A DNA stretch of 34,166 nucleotides from Methylobacterium nonmethylotrophicum (GCF_004745635.1 NZ_SRLB01000048.1:1-34166), one strand, 5' to 3'; positions 25,235 through 33,308 are shown, counted from the first letter of the stretch. The notes: generated by a model from the letters alone, not told the origin. Made by a program: numbers and translations.

Positions 25235-26647
25235 ATGACCGACGATCCCGTCCTCTTCTGCCTGCACTTCCTCGGGGGCAGCGCCCGCACGTGGCGCCGC
25301 CTCGCCGAGCATCTCGGGCCCGCAGCGCGATGCGTCGCCCTCGACCTGCCGGGCTTCGGCGACGAGGCCGGCCAGCCGGGCGGCGGCGTCGCCGCCATGG
25401 CCGACCACGTCGCTTCCCGCATCCGGGCCGAGGCGCCGCGCGGGCCCTGGCTCATCGCCGGCAACAGCATGGGGGCGAAGGTCGCCCTGGCGCTGGCGAG
25501 GCGTCACGAGGACGGCGATCCCGATCTCGCCGGCCTTGCCGGCCTCGTGCTGCTGGCGGGCTCGCCGCCGGCGCCGGAGCCGATGGACGAGGCGCGCCGG
25601 CAGGCGATGATCGCCTGGATCGACGCCGACCCGGAGACCCGGAGGCGGGAGGCGGAGGCCTTCGTGGCGGCCAACGTCGCAGCGCCGCTGAACCCTGAGG
25701 ACCACGCCCGGACGGTCGAGGACGTGCTGCGGGCCAACCCCGCGGCCTGGAAGGCCTGGCTCACCGGCGGCGCCTGCGAGGATTGGCGCGGCCGCGTCGG
25801 GACGCTCGCCACCCCGGCGCTGGTGGTGAGCGGGGCGGAGGACGGCGACCTCGGGCCGGAGGCACAGGCGGCGCTCACCCTGCCGCACCTCGCCCGCCAC
25901 CGCCACGCAGTGGCGATCGGCGCCGGCCACCTGCTGCCGCTGGAGCGGCCGCGGGCCCTGGCCGGGCTGATCCGGGACTTCGTCGCGGCACCCCCTGAGA
26001 CCGCCGAGGCGCCGACCCTGCCGCCGGCCTTCGCGGCGCTGATGGGCTCGGAGCGGGTCAACACCCGCCTGCGCAGGGCGCTGCGCGAGCGCATGCGCGA
26101 GCCGGAGGGCCCGTTCTGCCTCTCGCCCGGCGCGCGCGCGACCCTGTCTGCCTGCCTCGACCGGGTGCTGCCGCAGGCGGGCCCCGGCCGGATCGACCTC
26201 GCGCGCCGTATCGACGCGCGGCTCGCGAGCGGCACCGGCGACGGCTGGCGCTACGCCGCCCTGCCGCCGGACGCCGAAGCTTATGCCCGCGCCCTGCACA
26301 CCCTCGACGCGGCGGCCCGGGCGGCGCATGGGCGCCCCTTCGCAGCGCTTCCCGGCGCTGAGCAGGACGCGCTCCTCGGCCGCGCCACCTCCGGAGACCT
26401 GCCGGCCGTGCCGGACGGTCTCGCCCCCGCACTGATGACCTGCTGGTTCGAGGAGCTGCGCGGCGAGGCGGTGCGCACCTGGCTCGCCCATCCGGCCGGC
26501 CTCGCGGCGATCGGCTTCACCGGGATCGGGGCGGGGGGCGACGATGCCGATGCCCTGCCGGGCTATCGCCTGACCGGCCTGAACGAGGGCGAGGACTGGG
26601 AATCGCCGGTCCGACACGTCCCGATGACCGCAGGAGACGCCCGATGA
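25235..26647 (+). CDS. Alpha/beta hydrolase fused to a gluconate 2-dehydrogenase subunit 3-like domain
   Basis: A 470-residue two-domain protein. Residues 1-255 form an alpha/beta hydrolase: oxyanion loop LHFLGGSARTW, nucleophile elbow GNSMG with S78, an acidic candidate at D203/D205 (SGAEDGD) and H232 (GAGHLLPLE). Residues about 295-450 match the Gluconate_2-dh3 pattern: LSACLDRVLPQ, GDGWRYAALPPDAEAY, LDAAARAAHGRPFAAL, EQDALL and CWFEELRGEAV. That domain is normally the separate small subunit of FAD sugar or alcohol dehydrogenases. The gene overlaps the GMC flavoprotein by four bases (ATGA), so the C-terminal domain probably partners it. No Tat or Sec signal is visible. The ribosome site before ATG 25235 is weak. 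Confidence 0.85.
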   Translation: MTDDPVLFCLHFLGGSARTWRRLAEHLGPAARCVALDLPGFGDEAGQPGGGVAAMADHVASRIRAEAPRGPWLIAGNSMGAKVALALARRHEDGDPDLAGLAGLVLLAGSPPAPEPMDEARRQAMIAWIDADPETRRREAEAFVAANVAAPLNPEDHARTVEDVLRANPAAWKAWLTGGACEDWRGRVGTLATPALVVSGAEDGDLGPEAQAALTLPHLARHRHAVAIGAGHLLPLERPRALAGLIRDFVAAPPETAEAPTLPPAFAALMGSERVNTRLRRALRERMREPEGPFCLSPGARATLSACLDRVLPQAGPGRIDLARRIDARLASGTGDGWRYAALPPDAEAYARALHTLDAAARAAHGRPFAALPGAEQDALLGRATSGDLPAVPDGLAPALMTCWFEELRGEAVRTWLAHPAGLAAIGFTGIGAGGDDADALPGYRLTGLNEGEDWESPVRHVPMTAGDAR

Positions 26648-28194
26648 ACCTCGCTGGCCAGAGCCGCCACAGTCCCGACGAGGTCGTCGACGCCGTCGTG
26701 GTCGGCACCGGGGCGGGGGGCGCGCCGCTCCTCGCCGCGCTCGCGGCGGCGGGCCTCAAGGTCGTGGCGCTGGAGGCAGGGCCGAATTTCGACCCCGCCG
26801 GGTACGGCTTCGACGAGACGCTGGCCGACGAGATCTACTGGACCGAGGAGCGCCTGAGCGGCGGCTCGACGCCGGAGGCCTTCGGGGCCAACAACAGCGG
26901 CACCGGCATCGGCGGCTCGACCCTGCACTGGGGCGCCTTCGTGCCCCGGGCCGATCCCCGCGACTTCCGCCTGAACACCGAGAGCGGCGAGGGCTGCGAC
27001 TGGCCGATCGACCATGCCGAGCTGGTGCCGTTCTACGACCGGGTCGAGGCCTTCATCGGCACGTCGGGCCCCACGCCCTATCCGTGGGACGAGGCCCGCC
27101 GCTTCCCGCTGCCGCCGGTGCTGCGCAACGGCCCGGCCCAGCTGATGGCGGCGGCCTGCGACCGGCTCGGCATCACGGCGACCGACGCGCCGGCGGCGGT
27201 GGTCTCGCGCGACTTCACGCCCGAGGCGTCCGTCCCGGGGCGGAAGGCCTGCATCCATTGCGGCTTCTGCCACCAGGGCTGCCGCACCCGCGCCAAGGCC
27301 AGCATGGACGTGACCTACCTGCCGCTCGCGGTGGCGCGCGGCGCCGAGATCCGGGCGGAGTCCCGCATGCACGGGGTCGAGCGCGACAAGGCGGGGCGGA
27401 TCACCGGCGTGATCTACCGCAGCGGCGGCCGCGATATCCGGCAGCGCTGCGCCAACCTGATCCTGTGCGCCGGCGCCGTCGAGACGCCGCGACTCCTGCT
27501 CCACCTCGACCTCGCCACCGGCAGCGGCCAGGTCGGCCGCAACTACATCGGGCACGTCGCCACGCAGGTCTGGGGCACGTTCCCCGACGCGGTCGCGATG
27601 AACCGCGGCTACCCGTCCTCGCTCATCACCGAGGACTATACCCGGCCGAAGGGGGCGGACTTCGCCGGCGGCTACCTGGTGCAGAGCCTCGGCGTCGAGC
27701 CCCTGACCTGGGGCAACGCGGTCGCCCGCGGCCGCGGCCTGTGGGGCAGGCCGCTCACCGACTATCTCCGCCAGTACAACCGCGTCGCCGGCATCGGCAT
27801 CAACGGCGAGACGCTGCCCTGCGACGCCAACGTCCTGACGCTGTCGGACGAGACCGACGCGCTCGGGATGCGCAAAGCCCGGATCAGCTTCGGCTACGGC
27901 TCGAACGAGGACAACCTCAACGCCCACGCCACCAGGCTCATGCGGGCGATCTGGGAGGCGGCGGGTGCGAGCGACATCTGGGTGCTGGAGCGCGTCGCCC
28001 ACACGCTCGGCACCTGCCGGATGGGCCGGAACCCCGACAGCTCGGTGGTCGATCCCGTCGGGCGCAGCCACGAGGTCGGGAACCTGTGGATCTGCGACGG
28101 CTCGGTCTTCCCGAGCTCGCTCGCCGCGAACCCGGCGCTGACCATCATGGCGCTGTCGCTGCGCACCGCCGGCGCGTTCCTGCGCTGGCGCTGA
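26644..28194 (+). CDS. GMC-family FAD oxidoreductase (gluconate dehydrogenase large-subunit-like)
   Basis: A 516-residue flavoprotein that oxidises a sugar, alcohol or polyol. Rossmann FAD motif VVVGTGAGGAPLLAALA (18-34), GTGIGGSTLHWG (about 86-97), and a four-cysteine motif CIHCGFCHQGC (C203, C206, C209, C213) compatible with an iron-sulfur cluster. The C-terminal catalytic blocks are VAHTLGTCRMG and ANPALT, carrying the GMC His and Asn. It is translationally coupled to the fused hydrolase/subunit-3 protein. No cytochrome c subunit gene follows, so the electron acceptor is unknown. The substrate cannot be assigned. Confidence 0.9.
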   Translation: MNLAGQSRHSPDEVVDAVVVGTGAGGAPLLAALAAAGLKVVALEAGPNFDPAGYGFDETLADEIYWTEERLSGGSTPEAFGANNSGTGIGGSTLHWGAFVPRADPRDFRLNTESGEGCDWPIDHAELVPFYDRVEAFIGTSGPTPYPWDEARRFPLPPVLRNGPAQLMAAACDRLGITATDAPAAVVSRDFTPEASVPGRKACIHCGFCHQGCRTRAKASMDVTYLPLAVARGAEIRAESRMHGVERDKAGRITGVIYRSGGRDIRQRCANLILCAGAVETPRLLLHLDLATGSGQVGRNYIGHVATQVWGTFPDAVAMNRGYPSSLITEDYTRPKGADFAGGYLVQSLGVEPLTWGNAVARGRGLWGRPLTDYLRQYNRVAGIGINGETLPCDANVLTLSDETDALGMRKARISFGYGSNEDNLNAHATRLMRAIWEAAGASDIWVLERVAHTLGTCRMGRNPDSSVVDPVGRSHEVGNLWICDGSVFPSSLAANPALTIMALSLRTAGAFLRWR

Positions 28195-28432
28195 CCGGCA
28201 ATGCCCCGGCAGCCGGTGGTCTGACGCAAGGGACGGTTGCGCAGGGGACAGTTGCTACGCGCAGGCTGTCCAGCCCGGTACTCCGCCCTAGCTCTTTCCC
28301 CAGCGGACGGACCCCCGGGCCCGTCCAACCGGCCCGCTCGAGAAAGCTCGGGACGGGCCGCAAACCCCACCGCAGCATCGGAACGGCCGCCGCGCGGCCC
28401 CGTTGGTGCGGGAAATCGACGGAGTGACCGAC
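28195..28432. other. Intergenic region upstream of dps
   Basis: 238 bp. It contains a short imperfect direct repeat (about 28226-28255: AGGGACGGTTGCGC / GGGGACAGTTGCTA) and GC-rich hairpin potential around 28310-28370 (GGACGG/CCGTCC and GGCCCG/CGGGCC), which may end the dehydrogenase transcript. No OxyR or iron box is recognisable. Confidence 0.4.
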
Positions 28433-28987
28433 ATGACGGATTCCTCGGGCAAGAGCGGCCAGCCGCGCCAGCACCGCACCCGCAACAACACCGACTCGAA
28501 CGCCAAGCGCGTCTCGATCGAGACCCTGAATGCGCGGCTCGCCGACGGCATCGACCTCGCGCTCAACATCAAGCAGGCGCACTGGAACCTGAAGGGCCCG
28601 CAATTCATCGGCATCCACGAGATGCTCGACGGGTTCCGCACCGAGATCGACGACCTCAACGACAAGGTCGCGGAGCGTGCCGTGCAGCTCGGCGGCACCG
28701 CGCTCGGCACCGCGACCGTGGTGTCCGCCTCCTCGAAGCTCACCCCGTACCCGACCGACATCTACGCCATCGCCGACCACCTCTCGGCGCTGATCGACCG
28801 CTACGCGGCCTACGCCAACGCCGTGCGCGAGAACATCGACCAGACCGACGAGGCCGGCGATCCCGACACGGCGGATCTCTTCACCGAGGTCTCGCGCGCG
28901 GTCGACAAGCAGCTGTGGTTCCTCGAGGCCCACGTGCAGGAGCCGACCGGCGCGCTGCGCGACGGCGACGGCAAGGGCGCGCGCTGA
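28433..28987 (+). CDS. dps: Dps-family DNA-binding ferritin-like protein
   Basis: A 184-residue mini-ferritin that oxidises and stores iron and protects DNA from Fenton damage. The four-helix core begins near residue 30. The intersubunit ferroxidase ligands are present: H50 (KQAHWNLKG), H62 and D66 (IHEMLD), D77 and E81 (DKVAER). The N-terminal tail (TDSSGKSGQPRQHRTRNN) is basic and could bind DNA. ATG 28433 follows GGAG with 8-base spacing. It is convergent with the iron permease gene, and the two share a terminator. Confidence 0.96.
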   Translation: MTDSSGKSGQPRQHRTRNNTDSNAKRVSIETLNARLADGIDLALNIKQAHWNLKGPQFIGIHEMLDGFRTEIDDLNDKVAERAVQLGGTALGTATVVSASSKLTPYPTDIYAIADHLSALIDRYAAYANAVRENIDQTDEAGDPDTADLFTEVSRAVDKQLWFLEAHVQEPTGALRDGDGKGAR

Positions 28988-29028
28988 CACGCACCGCCAC
29001 CGGCGGATCTCACGGTTCTGCCCCAACG

Positions 29029-29065
29029 AAGAGGGCCCGGGACGGATGCCGTCCCGGGCCCTCTT
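29029..29065. terminator. Bidirectional terminator between dps and the iron permease
   Basis: AAGAGGGCCCGGGACGG (29029-29045), a 3-base loop ATG, and CCGTCCCGGGCCCTCTT (29049-29065) form a perfect 17-bp stem. It begins 41 bp after the dps stop and ends 29 bp before the permease stop, serving both convergent genes. The flanking T/A tracts are only short. Confidence 0.85.
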
Positions 29066-29094
29066 TGCCGTCGATCCGCACTGACCACGAGTGC

Positions 29095-29910
29095 TCAGTG
29101 CGCCGGCACTCCCGGCACCCGCGCCGCCGGCGCGGCAGCCCGCGACCGCCGGACGACCAGCCACCCGAGCGCGCACAGCACGATCGCGCCCTGGACGCCC
29201 AGGGCTTCCCAGCTGCCGTTGAAGCCGAGCGTCGTGACGAGGTCCGGCACGCCGTCATTGTGCACCGGCACGATCACCTGCTCCTGCAATTCCTGGATCG
29301 CCGCGCCGACGAGGCGCAGACCCATCACGAACAGGAAGGCGGAGGTGAGCAGGAAGACCGGCCGCAGCGGCAGCCGCAGCGCCAGCCACTGCATCGCCAC
29401 GAACACCACCGCGAGGGCGAGGGCCGCCACCGCCAACCCGCTCAGCAGCGAGACGTCGAAGCCGCCGGCGGTCCGCGCCAGGGCGTGCACGAACAGCACC
29501 GTCTCGGCGCCCTCGCGGAACACCGCCAGGAACGCGATGCCGGCGAGCGACACGACCGTGCCGGCGCCCATCGCCCGCTCCGCCATGCGGTTGAGCTCGG
29601 CCTTCCAGGCCGCCGGATCCTGGCGCAAGAAGAGCCAGCCGCTCATCATGAACATCAGGCCGGCCGCGACCACGATGACCCCGGCCTCGATCAGGTCGTT
29701 GTGGTTGCCGTCGAAGAAGGCCTCGAACACCCAGGCCATGCCGAGGCTCGCCACCACCGCGAGGCCCGCGCCGGCATAGACCGGGCGGATGCGGTCCGCC
29801 GCCCCGGCCCGACGCAGGAACGCCGCCAGGGCCGCGACCACCAGGAGCGCTTCCAGCCCCTCGCGGAACAGGATGGTGAAGGCCTGCGCGAAGGTGGATC
29901 CGTCGGCCAT
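29095..29910 (-). CDS. FTR1/EfeU-family high-affinity iron permease
   Basis: A 271-residue inner-membrane protein with about seven hydrophobic helices. The two hallmark iron-binding motifs are present: REGLE (16-20) and REGAE (132-136). It imports iron in partnership with an oxidase or EfeO-type protein; none is adjacent. ATG 29910 follows AAGGAG with suitable spacing. An inverted-repeat-like box at 30008-30024 upstream resembles an Irr/ICE iron-control element. It is convergent with dps, placing iron uptake beside iron storage. Confidence 0.93.
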   Translation of the reverse strand: MADGSTFAQAFTILFREGLEALLVVAALAAFLRRAGAADRIRPVYAGAGLAVVASLGMAWVFEAFFDGNHNDLIEAGVIVVAAGLMFMMSGWLFLRQDPAAWKAELNRMAERAMGAGTVVSLAGIAFLAVFREGAETVLFVHALARTAGGFDVSLLSGLAVAALALAVVFVAMQWLALRLPLRPVFLLTSAFLFVMGLRLVGAAIQELQEQVIVPVHNDGVPDLVTTLGFNGSWEALGVQGAIVLCALGWLVVRRSRAAAPAARVPGVPAH

Positions 29911-30007
29911 GGGGCGCTCCTTGCTGCGTCATCCGTCAGGGCGCCGTCACGCCCGTCGGCCGTCCTCTTAGGCGAGGATGGCACGGCTTTCAAACGCAAT
30001 GTCTTTG

Positions 30008-30024
30008 TTTTGCATAATTCTAAA
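30008..30024 (-). promoter_or_regulatory. Candidate ICE/Irr-type iron box upstream of the iron permease
   Basis: TTTTGCA-TAA-TTCTAAA on the + strand. One half (TTCTAAA) equals the rhizobial iron-control-element half-site; the other matches 5 of 7 positions. It lies 98 bp upstream of the permease ATG in an unusually AT-rich patch of an otherwise GC-rich window. Recognition of the motif is from memory of the ICE consensus; binding is inferred. Confidence 0.45.
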
Positions 30025-30491
30025 CTACGTTGGAAGCAGTAAAAGCTGCTGTGATCGCGCCGCATGCACCGTCAAACCGGGACATGATTTCGGGACGGTC
30101 TAAAGGAAACAAACTGGATACTTATCGCCCCGATCGCCCCGATCGCCCCGATCGTCTCGACGGAGGCTCCTGCCATCGGCCGCGGACCCTCCGGTCCGTG
30201 CTGCGTCTGGCATGAACGAGCATCCCCGTCGCGCCGCGCCCCCGGCGCGACCGGTCCTCCTGTCGGCCATCGTGACCGGACGCCTGGCGACCGGGCTCGC
30301 CGCGACTCCTTCCACGGCCAGGCCGAAGCCTGTTACCGCGGCCCGCCGCGGCAGATCCTGGGGAGCCCGCTCCATCATGAGGGAGGGCGGGAGCGGCCGG
30401 GGCCGAAAAGCCCCCTCGCCAATCTGGACGCCCTCCCTCCGCGTCCCTACGCTGGCGCCCTCAGAGATGCGCTGGACGGGGAGTGGATTTC
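30025..30491. other. Gene-free stretch between the iron permease and the PheC-like gene
   Basis: With 29911-30007 this is a 580-bp gap. It holds the iron-box candidate, an AT-rich segment to about 30120 and a 9-bp tandem repeat at 30126-30152. The rest is GC-rich sequence without a convincing gene. Short open frames on both strands here are repeat-derived (Arg-Asp-Gly runs). Confidence 0.5.
30126..30152. repeat. 9-bp tandem repeat, three copies
   Basis: CGCCCCGAT occurs three times without interruption (30126-30134, 30135-30143, 30144-30152), followed by a degenerate fourth (CGTCTCGAC). It is too short and has no spacers, so it is not a CRISPR; a slippage-prone simple repeat. Confidence 0.9.
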
Positions 30492-31277
30492 ATGGATGCG
30501 GGTTCGTTGACGTCGCGGCTGGCGGCAGGGGCGATGCTGACGCTCGCGGCGACGCAGGCCTTCGCGAATGAGCCCTCACGCCTCGACCAGGTCATCGCCC
30601 GCAAGGTCCTCACCATCTGCACGACCGGCGACTACCGCCCGTTCTCGTATCGCCCCGACGGCGCCAACGACTTCGTCGGCATCGACATCGATCTCGGCCG
30701 CTCGCTCGCCAAGTCGCTCGATGCCGAGGCGGTGTTCATCCAGACCAAGTGGTCGAACCTGCTCGCCGACTTCAAGAGCCAATGCGACGTCGCGATGAGC
30801 GGCATCTCGGTGACGCTGCCGCGGCAGCGCGAGGTGTTCTTCAGCGAGATGTACCTCGTGAACGGCAAGGCGCCGATCGTCCGGTGCGAGGACGTCGCCA
30901 AGTACCAGACGACGGATGCCATCAACCAGCCGTCGACCCGGGTTGTCGTGAATCCCGGCGGCACCAACGAGCGGTTCGCCCGCGCCAACCTCGCCAAGGC
31001 GCAGCTCCAGCTCTTCCCCGACAACCGCGTCATCTGGCAGGAGATCGCTGAAGGACGCGCCGACGTGATGGTCGCCGAGTCCGTCGAGGTGAAGCTCCAG
31101 GAGAAGCTGCATCCGGGCCTCTGCGCGGTGAACCCCGACCAGCCGCTCCAGTATGGCGAGATGGGCTTCCTGCTGCCGCGCGGCGACACGGTGTTCAAGG
31201 CCTATGTCGACCAGTGGCTCCACCTGACGAAGGCCTCCGGCGAGTTCGACCGGATCTTCAGCGCCAACATGAAGTGA
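30492..31277 (+). CDS. pheC: Periplasmic substrate-binding-fold protein, cyclohexadienyl dehydratase (PheC)-like
   Basis: A 261-residue secreted protein. A signal peptide (about 5-25, TQAFA-NEP cleavage) is followed by a type II solute-binding fold. The blocks TTGDYRPFSY (44-53), DVAMSGISVTLPRQR (99-113), VNPGGTNERFARANL (153-167), KLQEKLHPGLCAV (201-213) and YVDQWLHL closely resemble PheC, which converts prephenate to phenylpyruvate or arogenate to phenylalanine in the periplasm. E199 is a candidate for the catalytic Glu of PheC, but I cannot confirm the alignment. No transporter permease or ATPase gene is adjacent, which favours an enzyme over an ABC binding protein. ATG 30492 follows GGGGAG. 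Confidence 0.8.
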   Translation: MDAGSLTSRLAAGAMLTLAATQAFANEPSRLDQVIARKVLTICTTGDYRPFSYRPDGANDFVGIDIDLGRSLAKSLDAEAVFIQTKWSNLLADFKSQCDVAMSGISVTLPRQREVFFSEMYLVNGKAPIVRCEDVAKYQTTDAINQPSTRVVVNPGGTNERFARANLAKAQLQLFPDNRVIWQEIAEGRADVMVAESVEVKLQEKLHPGLCAVNPDQPLQYGEMGFLLPRGDTVFKAYVDQWLHLTKASGEFDRIFSANMK

Positions 31278-31358
31278 CGCCGGGCGGGAGCACGGCCCGA
31301 TCCCGTCGCGACCCGGCCGTGATCTCGGCGTCGTTCGCCGGGACGGCCATCGATGTGG

Positions 31359-31392
31359 CGCGGTTGGACGACGGAGAGGTCGTCCAACCGCG
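31359..31392. terminator. Perfect 14-bp palindrome downstream of the PheC-like gene
   Basis: CGCGGTTGGACGAC (31359-31372), loop GGAGAG, GTCGTCCAACCGCG (31379-31392). It lies about 80 bp after the PheC-like stop and 170 bp beyond the convergent pyk stop. There is no T tract; a terminator or protein site. Confidence 0.5.
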
Positions 31393-31492
31393 GCCTCGCT
31401 GTCCGGCGACATGGCAGCGCGACGATTCCCATTCGCGACCCGACCCGCCGGATCGCGGGCCAGACGCCTCCTCATACGCCAGCGGTGACGGG

Positions 31493-31521
31493 TCCCGGGG
31501 CGTCGCGACGCGGCCCCGGGA
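31493..31521. terminator. Hairpin downstream of pyruvate kinase
   Basis: TCCCGGGGC (31493-31501) pairs with GCCCCGGGA (31513-31521) around GTCGCGACGCG. It lies 42 bp beyond the pyk stop and probably ends that minus-strand transcript; no T tract. Confidence 0.45.
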
Positions 31522-31562
31522 TGGCGAGGAAGCCGGTCGGGCCGTCCGACGTGATCGGGATC

Positions 31563-32996
31563 CTACACCCCGCTCGCCTTGCGGCCGAGCTCCACCACCC
31601 GCAGGTTGTTGGTCGTCCCGGCCCGGCCGAACGGGATCCCGGCCACCGCCACCACCAGGTCCGGCGCCTGCGCGAAGCCCTCGGCTGCTGCGACCTCGGC
31701 CGCGCGGTCGACCATCGCCTCGTAGGACTCGATCTCGGGCCCGAGCACCGAATGGGCGCCCCAATACAGGCTGAGGCGGCGCGACACCGCCGCGTCCGAG
31801 GTCGCGGCCAGGATCGGCACGTTCGGGCGCTTGCGGGCAATGCGGGCTGCGGTGGTGCCGCTCGACGTGAAGGCGACGATCGCCGCCGCCTCGATCGCGT
31901 CGGCGAGGGTGGCGGCCGCCGCCGCCACGGCGTGGGGCGGGCTGTCCTCGACCTCCGGCTCGCTCGCCCGGACGAGGGAGCGGTAGAGCCGGTGCTGCTC
32001 GGTGCGGCGGATGATCCGGTCCATCATCGACACCGCCTCGACCGGGTACCGGCCCGCCGCCGATTCGGCCGAGAGCATCACCGCGTCGGCGCCGTCATAG
32101 ACGGCGGTGGCGACGTCCGAGGCCTCGGCCCGGGTGGGGGAGGGCGCCCCGACCATCGATTCGAGCATCTGGGTCGCCACGATCACCGGCTTCACCGCCC
32201 GGCGGCACGCCCGCACCAGCTCCTTCTGGCGCCCCGGCACGTCCTCGGGCGGCAGCTCGACGCCGAGGTCGCCGCGGGCCACCATCACGCCGTCGGCGAT
32301 GCGGATGATGTCCTCGATGTGCTCCAGCGCCGAGGGTTTTTCGATCTTCGCGATCAGCCCGGCCCGTCCCGCGATCAGCCCGCGCGCCTCCATCACGTCG
32401 GAGGGGGTCTGCACGAAGGAGAGCGCGACCCAATCGACCCCGAGCTCGAGCCCGAAGGCGAGGTCGCGCCGGTCCTTCTCGGTGAGCGGCGAGAGCGCCA
32501 GCACCGTGCCCGGCAGGTTGACGCCCTTGCGGTCGGAGATCGGCCCGCCCACCACCACGTCGGCGTCGATCGCCGCGTCGTCGACGCCCGCGACCCGCAC
32601 CCGGACCCGGCCGTCGTCGATGAGCAGCTCCTGGCCCGGCGCCACGGCGGCGAAGATCTCCGGGTGGGGCAGGGGGATCGCGTCGGCGCCGCCCTCCCGG
32701 CCCTCGCGCACGAAGCGGATCCGGTCGCCGGTGGCGAGGTCGAGCTTGCCCCCGCGCAGGGTGCCGATGCGGATCTTCGGGCCCTGCAGGTCCTGCAGGA
32801 TGCCGATCGGCCGGCCGGTCTCCTGTTCCAGCGCCCGGACCGCGGCATGGACCTTGGCGTGGTCGTCGTGGCTGCCGTGGGAGAAGTTGAGCCGGAACGT
32901 GTCGACCCCGGCGAGAAAAAGGGCTTTCAGCCGCTCCGGCGTGTTGCTGGCCGGGCCGACGGTGGCGACGATCTTGGCGTGGCGGTGACGGCGCAT
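31563..32996 (-). CDS. pyk: Pyruvate kinase
   Basis: A 477-residue glycolytic enzyme that transfers phosphate from phosphoenolpyruvate to ADP. Motifs in order: KIVATVGPAS (8-17), FRLNFSHG (about 34-41), LQDLQGPKIR, the B-domain, GLIAKIEKPSALEHI (catalytic Lys region), MVARGDLGVELP, VATQMLESM, ADAVMLSAESAAGRYPVEAV and a C-terminal allosteric-type domain. Length is typical. ATG 32996 follows AAGGAGA with good spacing. A small conserved-looking frame ends 45 bp upstream on the same strand. Confidence 0.97.
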   Translation of the reverse strand: MRRHRHAKIVATVGPASNTPERLKALFLAGVDTFRLNFSHGSHDDHAKVHAAVRALEQETGRPIGILQDLQGPKIRIGTLRGGKLDLATGDRIRFVREGREGGADAIPLPHPEIFAAVAPGQELLIDDGRVRVRVAGVDDAAIDADVVVGGPISDRKGVNLPGTVLALSPLTEKDRRDLAFGLELGVDWVALSFVQTPSDVMEARGLIAGRAGLIAKIEKPSALEHIEDIIRIADGVMVARGDLGVELPPEDVPGRQKELVRACRRAVKPVIVATQMLESMVGAPSPTRAEASDVATAVYDGADAVMLSAESAAGRYPVEAVSMMDRIIRRTEQHRLYRSLVRASEPEVEDSPPHAVAAAAATLADAIEAAAIVAFTSSGTTAARIARKRPNVPILAATSDAAVSRRLSLYWGAHSVLGPEIESYEAMVDRAAEVAAAEGFAQAPDLVVAVAGIPFGRAGTTNNLRVVELGRKASGV

Positions 32997-33041
32997 GGGG
33001 ATCTCCTTGCTCGTCGTCTGGAAGCTCGGGCTGTCTTCAGG

Positions 33042-33308
33042 TTAGGGAGTCTTGCGGCGGCAGATGGTGGTGAAGCTGACATTCTTGCCGCCGCAGGCGC
33101 CGTTGTCCTCGGCCAGCAGGAAGGGCGGCGACAGCCGCAGGCGCAAGCGGCAATCAGCGGGGTCGTCGCCGGCATGGGGCAGGGTGCCTCGGTCGCCCAT
33201 GGTGAAAGGCGAGGGCGGCCCCGCGCCGCATCGCGTCCTGCCAAGCATCGTCGCGTCGTCCCCCCGCGTCTGCGTCGCTGCCGCGGAAGCTAGGGCATCT
33301 TGGACCAA
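33042..33308 (-). CDS. Small hypothetical protein or C-terminal remnant
   Basis: An 88-codon frame. Its last 50 residues look like a real conserved domain end: DCRLRLRLSPPFLLAED, then NGACGGKNVSFTTICRR. The first 35 residues are low-complexity and there is no signal peptide, although the Cys-containing beta-rich tail resembles secreted small proteins. An internal ATG (MGDRGTLPHAGDD) would give about 52 residues. It may be a decayed C-terminal piece of a larger gene. It lies just upstream of pyk on the same strand. Function is not recognised. Confidence 0.4.
   Translation of the reverse strand: MVQDALASAAATQTRGDDATMLGRTRCGAGPPSPFTMGDRGTLPHAGDDPADCRLRLRLSPPFLLAEDNGACGGKNVSFTTICRRKTP

Noticed and set aside
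30030..30378. Short frames on both strands around the 9-bp repeat
   Set aside because: Their sequence is Arg-Pro-Asp or Gly-Asp-Arg runs created by the repeat.
31353..33293. A 646-codon + strand frame opposite pyruvate kinase
   Set aside because: Shadow of the pyk gene; Arg/His/Asp-rich and motif-free.
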